From assembly GCF_024623065.1 (NCBI RefSeq), contig NZ_JANJZR010000012.1, positions 17,536 through 81,535 on the forward strand: a stretch of 64,000 nt of DNA, given 5' to 3'. Positions 56,470 through 64,000 of this stretch are shown here, one piece after another. Numbering within the stretch: the stretch's first letter is position 1; each line of letters opens with the position of its first letter. The translations under genes were made by a program, and so were the position numbers. The stretch is from Bacteroides acidifaciens (GTDB taxonomy: Bacteria > Bacteroidota > Bacteroidia > Bacteroidales > Bacteroidaceae). The notes under the pieces are model-generated. The model saw only the letters and a list, made by a program, of their open reading frames with translations, was not told the DNA's origin and did no database searches.

Positions 56470-57777
56470 TTACAGAGCGTATAAACTGAATTCACTCCAT
56501 ACGAAAAATGCACCACCTGTAAAGTTTTGTTTGCAGATAAAACGTATGCTCTTAAACGGAGACGTACTTTCCAGTTTGGTAGAGTTGAACACTTCCGCAC
56601 CTCCGCCGGGAAGTGAATCGGCATCCCAGGCATATGACTTAAGTGGAGTGAATGTTTGTCCGTCATTGCTTGTTTCGACATCAAACCATGCTAATGCGGC
56701 GTTTCCATTAGAATCTCTGTTGGTATAAGAGAACATAAATGACGATATGGTGTTCGGTAAGTTGACTTGTACATAATGTTTTCCTTCTACCGCAACACTC
56801 CATGCACTATGGAAGAATGTTCCTATCTTTCCATCTAATACATTGGCCAATGGACCTTCGGAGGGCTCTTGAGCATTGGTAGATAGCATACTTGCTTCCA
56901 ACGGGAATTTTGAATTTACTCCTAACAGGTAAGCATCGTTGTCTTTTTGGAATGTTTCAAGGCTGATGCTTTGCAAAACCAAAGGAAGTACGTAAGTATT
57001 CATATCTAATTCAGTAGTCTCCGTTCTGTTGACAGTGACGGTCAGATTAGCGGTTTTGTTACCTTTGCTGAAAGTTACTACACCATTGTTTTCCAATGTA
57101 TATCCATTTTGTAATAAAGGATGATTTCCAGCCTTAGTCTCATCAACTTCGACTGTACAAGTGAAATCCCACTTATTCTCTATTTGCAGTTCTAACGGAA
57201 TGGTCAGAGTGGTCGTACCTTTACCGCAATATTGAGCTTGTAATCCTTTTTTTGTAAAGGTAACAGACGGTATAATCACATTAGGTCTGACAATCAGTAT
57301 ATTCTGTGCACTGCTTACCGAATCTGTCTCACTTTTTAGAATTAACGGAATCACATAATCTTTTTCTGTATCAGCCAATTCATCAATGTTGTTTGTATGT
57401 AATGTCAGATTGACTTTTTTATATCTTTCGTTAGCATTGAAAAACATATCCTGTCCGGCTAATTCATAGCAATTTTCCGGTAATGCTTCAAGCGATAGAC
57501 CGCGTGTTTCATTGTAAACCTTCAGTTCTTCTTTATTCATTGGACAAATGACAGCTTCCGCAGTTTTTTCCGGTGAAGTACCGTTTTTCATAATTGAAAG
57601 TTCGTAAGTAGAGTTTTCGCCCGTTTTGTAAATGGTTAAATCTACTATTCCATTTGTTTTCAGCATAAGTATTTTCTGAAAATCAGCTTGGAAGATAGCA
57701 CTTTCATCAATATCTTCGCAAGCGGTGTTGATGGCTAATAATCCCAATAATAAGGATGATAAATATATTTTTTTCAT
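56470..57777 (-). CDS. DUF1735 surface lipoprotein with CBM32-like C-terminus
   Basis: A 435-residue lipoprotein (Cys20 followed by EDIDES, a surface-export pattern). Two DUF1735-type sandwich domains cover about 28-285. The C-terminal 140 residues (LGVNSKFPLEASMLSTNAQ ... TIGTFFHSAW ... HYVQVNLPN ... SIRFICKQNFTGGAFFVWSEFSLYAL) form a discoidin/F5-8-type domain, often CBM32. It takes the place of a SusE-like glycan-binding protein. Gaps of 20 bp to susD and 89 bp to the M60 gene indicate one operon. Confidence 0.88.
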   Translation of the reverse strand: MKKIYLSSLLLGLLAINTACEDIDESAIFQADFQKILMLKTNGIVDLTIYKTGENSTYELSIMKNGTSPEKTAEAVICPMNKEELKVYNETRGLSLEALPENCYELAGQDMFFNANERYKKVNLTLHTNNIDELADTEKDYVIPLILKSETDSVSSAQNILIVRPNVIIPSVTFTKKGLQAQYCGKGTTTLTIPLELQIENKWDFTCTVEVDETKAGNHPLLQNGYTLENNGVVTFSKGNKTANLTVTVNRTETTELDMNTYVLPLVLQSISLETFQKDNDAYLLGVNSKFPLEASMLSTNAQEPSEGPLANVLDGKIGTFFHSAWSVAVEGKHYVQVNLPNTISSFMFSYTNRDSNGNAALAWFDVETSNDGQTFTPLKSYAWDADSLPGGGAEVFNSTKLESTSPFKSIRFICKQNFTGGAFFVWSEFSLYAL

Positions 57778-57797
57778 GTTTGTAGACGTTTTATGAA

Positions 57798-59717
57798 TTA
57801 ATAACCGGGTGACTGTACCATTTGAGGATTTTTGTACACTTCATTGTAGAATACAGGAGCAATGTACATTCTGTTTTCCCATGCATACGGTTGCGGAACC
57901 TTCACGCGTTGGTTATATTCCTCAAAAGTGGGGTTCACCTTTGCTTCTGCATTCAGACCTTCGCGTTTTCCGGCAGCAAGATATTTAGGACCCTCTACCC
58001 AACGACGGATATCGAAGTAACGATGACCTTCTCCCCATAATTCGATGAAGCGTTCATTGCGTACCCAATCCATCAATGTCATATCTTTGCTGATGTCCTC
58101 TTTGGTCAGTGCGGGTACTCCTGCACGTTCGCGTATGATATTCAGGTTGTCTAATGCATCATCATTACCCAGTGCAGCTTGGCATTCGGCCAGGTTAAGG
58201 TATAATTCAGCCATTCTGATGAGTGGTTTGGGTTTATGTTGCAGGTTCCAACTGTTGTTTGCCGACAGATTCAGGTTCGGTTGGATATACTTTTGGCACA
58301 AGAAACCTGTTACGCAATGGTCTCTGTTGAATAATTCAGGATTGTATCCTTGCTTTTCTCCATTTCTTAACTCTAATTTTAAAGGTTGGCCGGCACATAG
58401 TGTAGACGAAAAATCACCGCCGTTGAATGCAATCCATGCATAATAGCGTGGTTCGCGTGCTATATTAATATTTATGATATCTTCACGGTCGGAAATACCT
58501 GCACTTTTTAACCAGTCTTCTTTTGCGTAGAATGTTTCGTCTTTTTCGGGAAGTTTTCCGTTCTTCGTATAGAAATGTTCTATTGTATAGAGGAAAGGTG
58601 AAATTCCACTATATCCGCTATACCAGTTACCACCGTTCAACTTCAATACACGTGTCGGAATGGAAGCTATATAATTATCGTCGGTGGCGTTCAATCCCCA
58701 TATTGTTTCTTTATTTCCTTCGCTGGGTCTCATTTGGGTGACATATCGCATCAGAAGTACTTTTTTGGCAAATGCTTCCCCTTCCGGTGTGGATGTATTA
58801 ATACCGGGAATGTAAGGTAGAGGTACATTCTGTTCGGCATATTTTTCTTCATTCCTATAAAGGTCGTTTCCGTTGCTTAGAGCAGCATCTATTGCCTCTT
58901 CACAGGCTTTTTGGGCACGTACCCATTTTTCTCTGCTATAGGTTTTGCTGACTAATTCTTTTCCATAACCGGGAGTCTCAAAATTTTTATTTTGCCATTC
59001 GGGGTAAGGGAAACTACCGTTCCATAGCGGGGAGGCTGCATACATTAATACACGTGCTTTCAGGGCTTTTGCTATGACAGTTGTAGCACGTCCCCATTCG
59101 CTGACATCTTTTGTACGGGTATCGGGAAGTCCGCTTCGGATAGCATCCTCCAACATATTTACAATCCACTCTGTTACATAGTCGTAGTGTGAACGGCCGT
59201 TGTAACTTGCATTTGGTGTGTCTTGCGGTATGTAGGAGTCGGTGATTGGGCAAGGGCCATAGAAACGGAGCACTTCAAAATGATAATAAGCAAGCAGGAA
59301 TTTAGCTTCGGCGCTCCATTCGGTGCGTTGCTGTTCTGAAATACCTCGTGCGTTTTCTAATTCTTGCAAGAACAGGTGCGTTTGTCCGACAAACCGATAG
59401 AACGATCCCCAACGATGGTCTATCAAGTTCTGTGGTGTATTTAGATTGTATGCTACTTTATGAGCCGCGTGTCCCCATAATTCGGGCAAAGCATATTCGT
59501 CTGTACTGGCTTCCGAGTCAGTATAAGACATCGGACTTCTCACTCCTGCATAGCATGAATAGAGGAAACCGAGAGTAGATTCGGCATCTTGAGTCGCATC
59601 CGAAAGTCCGGGTTGCTCAACAGGAACTACATCCAGAAAATCGCATGAACTGACTATTCCGCACATTGCCATAGCAAATGCGCTGCTCCATAATTTTATG
59701 TTTTTAAGTAGTCTCAT
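57798..59717 (-). CDS. SusD family outer-membrane lipoprotein
   Basis: A 639-residue SusD homologue that captures glycans on the cell surface for its SusC partner. The lipobox ends at Cys25 (SSCDFLDVVPVEQ). The N-terminal TPR region runs through about 300, and the C-terminal family segments are RMAELYLNLAECQAALGNDDALDNLNIIRERAGVP and RNERFIELWGEGHRYFDIRRW. It is 23 bp after susC. Ligand preference cannot be read from the sequence; the gene set suggests mucin O-glycans. Confidence 0.95.
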   Translation of the reverse strand: MRLLKNIKLWSSAFAMAMCGIVSSCDFLDVVPVEQPGLSDATQDAESTLGFLYSCYAGVRSPMSYTDSEASTDEYALPELWGHAAHKVAYNLNTPQNLIDHRWGSFYRFVGQTHLFLQELENARGISEQQRTEWSAEAKFLLAYYHFEVLRFYGPCPITDSYIPQDTPNASYNGRSHYDYVTEWIVNMLEDAIRSGLPDTRTKDVSEWGRATTVIAKALKARVLMYAASPLWNGSFPYPEWQNKNFETPGYGKELVSKTYSREKWVRAQKACEEAIDAALSNGNDLYRNEEKYAEQNVPLPYIPGINTSTPEGEAFAKKVLLMRYVTQMRPSEGNKETIWGLNATDDNYIASIPTRVLKLNGGNWYSGYSGISPFLYTIEHFYTKNGKLPEKDETFYAKEDWLKSAGISDREDIININIAREPRYYAWIAFNGGDFSSTLCAGQPLKLELRNGEKQGYNPELFNRDHCVTGFLCQKYIQPNLNLSANNSWNLQHKPKPLIRMAELYLNLAECQAALGNDDALDNLNIIRERAGVPALTKEDISKDMTLMDWVRNERFIELWGEGHRYFDIRRWVEGPKYLAAGKREGLNAEAKVNPTFEEYNQRVKVPQPYAWENRMYIAPVFYNEVYKNPQMVQSPGY

Positions 59718-59740
59718 AATTCTAATAAATGTTTTTCAGG

Positions 59741-62700
59741 TTAAAAATTCAGTTGTAATCCAATATTAAACGTTCTTTGTAACGGATATTTGTACCATTC
59801 CAATTCCGGGTCCCAATCTTTGAATGGTGAGAATACTGCCAGGTTGTCGCCTGTGAGATAAACACGACCGTGTTTGAAACGGTAACCTAATTCCAAAGTC
59901 TTGAACCGTAGGAAATTTCCATTGCGCATCCAGTATGTGCTGGTTTGCTGGTTGTTTGCTACGCTACTGTTGGTTAATCCTAAACGGGGATATTTGGCAT
60001 TCGGGTTCGGATTGGCTTCCGTCCAATAGTCATCGGCGATGAATTGGAAAATATTGCGGTCTGTTTCACCGAAAGGATGGATACCGGATACAAATATTTT
60101 ACGCATGGCAGAACCGTTGAAGAATACGCCAAAGTCGAATTTTTTATAAGTGAGGTTAAGACCGAAACCATATTGGATACGTGGAGTTTTTCCATATTCG
60201 GAAATCAATGCTTTATCGTAGGAGTCGATAACACCGTCGCCGTTCAAATCGCGGTATTTGATATCTCCGGGTTGAGGAGTACTACCGAGGTTTTGTGCAG
60301 GGCTGTTGTCAATTTCTTCCTGGCTTTGGAACAATCCTTCTGCTATGTATCCGTAGGAAGCAGCGAGGGAGTGTCCTGTACTGGTTTGCCATTTGTACGG
60401 ATAAATCGGTTCATCCAGATTTTCATATCTGTTTTGAGTATATGTGAAGTTTGTGCGTACATCCATTGACAAATCTTTTGTGATTTGCTGGTGGTAATTG
60501 CTGCTGAATTCAAATCCCCAGTTGCTCACTTCTCCCATGTTTTTCCACGGTTTGGCTGTGTAATATCCCAGTGATTCGGGCCATGCTTCACGGTGAATTA
60601 AGATGTTGTAGCGGCGTTCGTGGAAATAGTCGGCAGTAATGTTCCAGTTTCTGAATAAATTCAAATCAAGACCGATGTCAAATTTCCGTGAACGTTCCCA
60701 TCCGCCGTTGACAACACCGTATTGATTGACGAAAGGTCCTTTTTTAGTTGTATTCCAATCTTCTCCGGTAGTGAAGCCTACGCTTCCCAAACTGAATGAG
60801 TCGATATACAAGAAGTGAGGAGAGTTGGCAATCAGACCTGTTTCATCACTACCTACAAGACCCAAAGAAGCTCTTATCTTCATGTTGTCGACTGTATTCT
60901 TGAGGGGTTCGAAAAATGGTTCATTGCTGATAACCCATCCTAAAGAAGCAGCAGGGAAGAATTCAAAGCGATTACCTTTTGCCAGACGTTCTGTTCCGTT
61001 GTATCCGAAATTGAATTCAAACAGATACCGTTGTCCGTAGTCATAGGTGAAGCGTCCGGAGAAGCCCTGGTTGCGCTTGGGAAGCGGGTTGTTGTAATAG
61101 GTCTCTTTATAATCACGTTGCATATACATCAACATTCCGCCTACGTTATGCAAACCGAATTGACGCTGATAGTTTAATTGGAACTGGAGCGTGATGGTAC
61201 GGTCGCTGTTCTTGGCTATGTCACCTTGTGAGATATAATCTGTTCCGGAAGTGCCTAATCGTTCCAAGTCGTAAGTTGTGGGATTGAGGGGGTCGTAACT
61301 TCCGCTTGCCACTCTGTAGTAGTAAGGTTCTATGCTACGTGTATATGCGGTTACCGAGTAATTTTTGAAGTTTACCAATGCATTGGCACTTAAACCTTTT
61401 GTGATGAAATCGAATTTCTGGTTGATTTTCAAGGTTGTGTTCAATGTGTTTTCGTCCGACTGTTTGAACGAAGTTGACATATAAGCATACGGATTGCTAC
61501 GGTAGTTATTACCACTGATGTAACTGTTACCGAATCTCATGTGGCTGTCGCCTTCTTGTTGCGGATAATAAGCCGGGAAGTTGATAGGATTGGCAGCCAA
61601 TGTCATTGCAAACAAATCGGAAGTGCTGAAATTCGGTCCTTTGAGATTGCCGATTTGTGCATTCATGTTCAAGTCGATTTTAGTACTTGATGTCACCTTG
61701 TAGGAAATGTTGTTCTGGAAATTATATCTCAGGTTATTGATATTGTTGTTCCATGAATAAAGTTTGGGTGAATCTAACAATCCTGTATCGTGGTTGACAT
61801 TCAAACTCATATAATAGGTTACTTTTGAACCACCACCCGACAAGTTGACGTTGGCACGTTGATTGATTGCCATATTTCTGAAAATTAAACTTCCCCAGTC
61901 AACATCAGGGTACACGTATGGATTGATGTGGCTACGTGTGCCGTCGATTTGTTCTTGTGAGTATTTGGGAGTGATTCCCGGAGTACGGGTTAACTGAGCT
62001 TCGTTGTACATTTCCATCCATGTGGCACCGTCTGCGAATTTGGGGAATCTCATCGGACTGTTGAATGAGTTTTCTACAGTGATGTTGATTTTTGCTTTCG
62101 AGTTTTCCTGTCCTCTTTTGGTGGTAATCAACATTACACCATTTGCACCACGTGCACCATAAATAGCTGTGGCCGAAGCATCTTTCAAGATAGAGAAACT
62201 TTCGATGGTTTCTGCAGGGATGTTATTTAAGTCTGTTGTAGAGATTTCCACATCGTCCAACATGATAAGCGGCGTTGCACGTCCGCCGAATGTGGCGATA
62301 CCACGAATATAGAATTCGGATGCTGCTCCCGGTTCACCACTGGAGGTTGTTGCGATGACACCTGCCAGTTTACCGGCAAACGAATTGGTGAGTGAAGAAC
62401 TCGGAGCTTTCAACTCCAAACCTTTTACACTTGTGATTGAACCTGTTACACTGACTTTTTTCTGCGTTCCCGAACCGACGATTACCACTTCGTCCAATAC
62501 TTCGTTGTCAGATTCCAGTTTGATATTAATAACTCCTAAGTCTTCTACTGGAATTTCGCGCTTTTTGTAGCCGATGTAAGTAATTTCAAGTGTAATTCCT
62601 TTTTTGGTTGGTACGGAAATGCTGAAGTTACCATCCATGTCGCTAATGACACCTGTATTTTCACCTTTTACAACGATGTTTGCGCCAATGATTGGCGTGC

Positions 62701-63085
62701 CGTCGGATGCATCTGTAACTGTACCGCTGATGGTACGCTTTTTAGTCTGTTGTGTAGTTGTTGTTTTTTCTACTTTAAGGATGACTTCTTTTCCTTTGAC
62801 AACATAGCTTATTCCGCTACTGCTGAAAACTTCGTGCAGAACTTTTTCGATAGAACCGTTGCAACTGATGTCTTTTTTAGGGACATTTTCCAAATCTAAT
62901 CCATTATAAAAAAAGGAATAGTCACTGCTTTTCTCAATAATCTGAATAATTTGTTTGATTGTTAGAGATTGTCCATTAACAGTAATGTTTCCCTGTGAAG
63001 CAAGGGATGATAATGGACAAAAAAGCAATGCTAATGCGATATATTTGACATATCGCTTGCAACCGAAAATGGTAAAGTTTCTCAT
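59741..63085 (-). CDS. SusC family TonB-dependent transporter with signalling domain
   Basis: An outer-membrane importer of 1114 residues from ATG 63083-63085 (MRNFTIFGCKRYVKYIALAL, a signal peptide). The frame remains open to 63133, but that adds a less likely start. Domains in order: secretin/TonB short N-terminal signalling domain (about 35-110, ITVNGQSLTIKQIIQIIE), carboxypeptidase-regulatory-like sandwich (SGTVTDASDGTPIIGANIVV), plug with the SusC signature SFSILKDASATAIYGARGAN, and a 22-strand barrel ending in QLNF. The signalling domain implies control by a FecR anti-sigma factor, encoded 47 bp upstream but damaged. Confidence 0.95.
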   Translation of the reverse strand: MRNFTIFGCKRYVKYIALALLFCPLSSLASQGNITVNGQSLTIKQIIQIIEKSSDYSFFYNGLDLENVPKKDISCNGSIEKVLHEVFSSSGISYVVKGKEVILKVEKTTTTQQTKKRTISGTVTDASDGTPIIGANIVVKGENTGVISDMDGNFSISVPTKKGITLEITYIGYKKREIPVEDLGVINIKLESDNEVLDEVVIVGSGTQKKVSVTGSITSVKGLELKAPSSSLTNSFAGKLAGVIATTSSGEPGAASEFYIRGIATFGGRATPLIMLDDVEISTTDLNNIPAETIESFSILKDASATAIYGARGANGVMLITTKRGQENSKAKINITVENSFNSPMRFPKFADGATWMEMYNEAQLTRTPGITPKYSQEQIDGTRSHINPYVYPDVDWGSLIFRNMAINQRANVNLSGGGSKVTYYMSLNVNHDTGLLDSPKLYSWNNNINNLRYNFQNNISYKVTSSTKIDLNMNAQIGNLKGPNFSTSDLFAMTLAANPINFPAYYPQQEGDSHMRFGNSYISGNNYRSNPYAYMSTSFKQSDENTLNTTLKINQKFDFITKGLSANALVNFKNYSVTAYTRSIEPYYYRVASGSYDPLNPTTYDLERLGTSGTDYISQGDIAKNSDRTITLQFQLNYQRQFGLHNVGGMLMYMQRDYKETYYNNPLPKRNQGFSGRFTYDYGQRYLFEFNFGYNGTERLAKGNRFEFFPAASLGWVISNEPFFEPLKNTVDNMKIRASLGLVGSDETGLIANSPHFLYIDSFSLGSVGFTTGEDWNTTKKGPFVNQYGVVNGGWERSRKFDIGLDLNLFRNWNITADYFHERRYNILIHREAWPESLGYYTAKPWKNMGEVSNWGFEFSSNYHQQITKDLSMDVRTNFTYTQNRYENLDEPIYPYKWQTSTGHSLAASYGYIAEGLFQSQEEIDNSPAQNLGSTPQPGDIKYRDLNGDGVIDSYDKALISEYGKTPRIQYGFGLNLTYKKFDFGVFFNGSAMRKIFVSGIHPFGETDRNIFQFIADDYWTEANPNPNAKYPRLGLTNSSVANNQQTSTYWMRNGNFLRFKTLELGYRFKHGRVYLTGDNLAVFSPFKDWDPELEWYKYPLQRTFNIGLQLNF

Positions 63086-63132
63086 GCTTTTTAAATTTAA
63101 AATTAAAAAAAAATAATAATATAATATTCTCA

Positions 63133-64000
63133 TTAATAAACGATTATTTTACTACCTTCTTCTTTCTTGTTCAGGTTCAGACTGTAGCATATTTTGTAAA
63201 GCACTTCATCAATTTTTTCATCATGCCGGATATTTCCACTGAATGAAGATTGTTGTATATGTGTTGCTTTTAAAACGATGTCACTATCATATTTCTGGTT
63301 TATGAATTCGATGAGTTGGTTTAATGGAATATCTTTAAAGGTATATTTGCCATTTTCCCAGTTGATATTTGTAATGCTTTCTATTTGAGTTTGTGAGTTG
63401 GCTGAATTATAAATGAGTTTTTGTGAGGGAAACATTTCCTTTGTTTGTTGGGTCGATTGTATGTTGAACTCAACCTTTCCTTTAAATAAGGTTACTTCGC
63501 AGAGATCGGTGTTTTCTTGCTTTACAAGAAAACAGGTTCCTTTTACCTCAATAAAAGCATCATTGATATGTACTTGAAAGGGGCTTTCTTTGCGTTTGAA
63601 AACTTCAAATAAAGAGTTACCGCTTAACCATACTTTTCTGTCTTTATTGAAATCTTTGTAATATTCAATAGAGCTTCCGGGTTCCATCCATACTTTACTG
63701 CTATCTGGAAGTATATGTAATGTGTTGTACTGTGTTGTAACCTTGACTAATTCATTTTCTGAAAATTTGTAGTTTAATGAGTGTTTCCACAATCCGGCTA
63801 TACCTAATAATAGGGCAAGAGAGGCGGCAACGTAAATCCACCTAAGTTCTACAGGAACTATGTCATTTTATCTATTTCCCGTGAACAGGTTTAATTCATT
63901 GTTATTCTGTTTCGGACTAATTGAGAGCCTGTTTAAATTTTCCTGAGATTATGTTAGATAGGCTTTACCGACCAGTTTTTATTCGTCACATAGTCTCCGT
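63133..64000 (-). pseudogene. FecR-type anti-sigma factor, disrupted by in-frame stops (partial)
   Basis: The C-terminal 219 residues (63133-63792) are a FecR periplasmic domain (VWLSGNSLFEVFKRKESPFQV, IEVKGTCFLV, LFKGKVEF, a secretin-like end). Upstream in the same frame lie LRWIYVAASLALLLGIAGLW, a membrane helix, and coding-like sequence out to the window edge. That frame has TAA stops at 63868-63870, 63949-63951 and 63979-63981. No ATG or GTG occurs between the first of these and the helix. The N-terminal sigma-binding region is therefore cut off from the rest. Sequencing error is possible but would need three independent cases. The ECF sigma gene would lie beyond the right edge. Confidence 0.7.

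Overview
The window looks like a chromosomal segment of a gut Bacteroides, most likely of the B. thetaiotaomicron group. The evidence is a SusC/SusD pair, lipoproteins whose acidic residues directly follow the lipidated cysteine, the fused lpxC-fabZ gene, and promoters built on the Bacteroides -33 TTG / -7 TAnnTTTG pattern. Gene content and order agree with what I remember of the B. thetaiotaomicron region from the end of its rhamnogalacturonan locus to the mucin O-glycan locus BT4240-BT4250. That match is from memory and was not checked. No rRNA, tRNA, insertion-sequence transposase or cas gene was recognised.

Left part (1-11.3 kb), pectin and rhamnogalacturonan use. After the tail of a DUF1566-like protein come a PL11 rhamnogalacturonan lyase, the remains of a PL9-type pectate lyase, a GH43 enzyme, a DUF4861 protein and a GH28 polygalacturonase. 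The last three each show their own promoter-like and terminator-like signals. Embedded among them are accessory DNA: an inverted-repeat element at 3.1-3.8 kb, a second large inverted repeat, a nucleotidyltransferase/HEPN pair, a phosphoglycolate phosphatase and an internally deleted gene.

Middle part (11.4-46.6 kb), mostly housekeeping: fabI, a GldB-like lipoprotein, an RsmI-like methylase, a membrane protein with a Nudix-like tail, DPP-IV with lipA, a BlaI/BlaR1-type pair, miaA, the lipid A genes (lpxA, lpxC-fabZ, lpxD), an HD hydrolase, pyrF, prfA, purM, lemA with a TPM protein, aroE, ubiE/menG, purC, phoH, two unrelated AAA ATPases, a flotillin/NfeD pair, truA, an EamA permease and a DUF3256 protein.

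Right part (46.6-64 kb), a polysaccharide utilisation locus that fits mucin core-1 O-glycans. It has a disrupted FecR anti-sigma gene, SusC with a signalling domain, SusD, a DUF1735/CBM32 lipoprotein, an M60 glycoprotein peptidase, GH109, a YitT membrane protein, a GH2 beta-galactosidase and an APH-fold sugar kinase. A workable model is: M60 cuts glycosylated mucin, GH2 removes galactose, GH109 removes alpha-GalNAc, SusCD import glycans, and the kinase phosphorylates the released sugar.

The least explained structure is a set of intergenic arrays of short palindromes at 3.42-3.50, 18.50-18.67 and 40.29-40.37 kb. The palindromes differ in sequence but share a layout of 14 bp plus an 8-9 bp spacer, a 22-23 bp period. 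Two of the arrays belong to a larger repeat with arms rich in the motif ATGAGAAATG.
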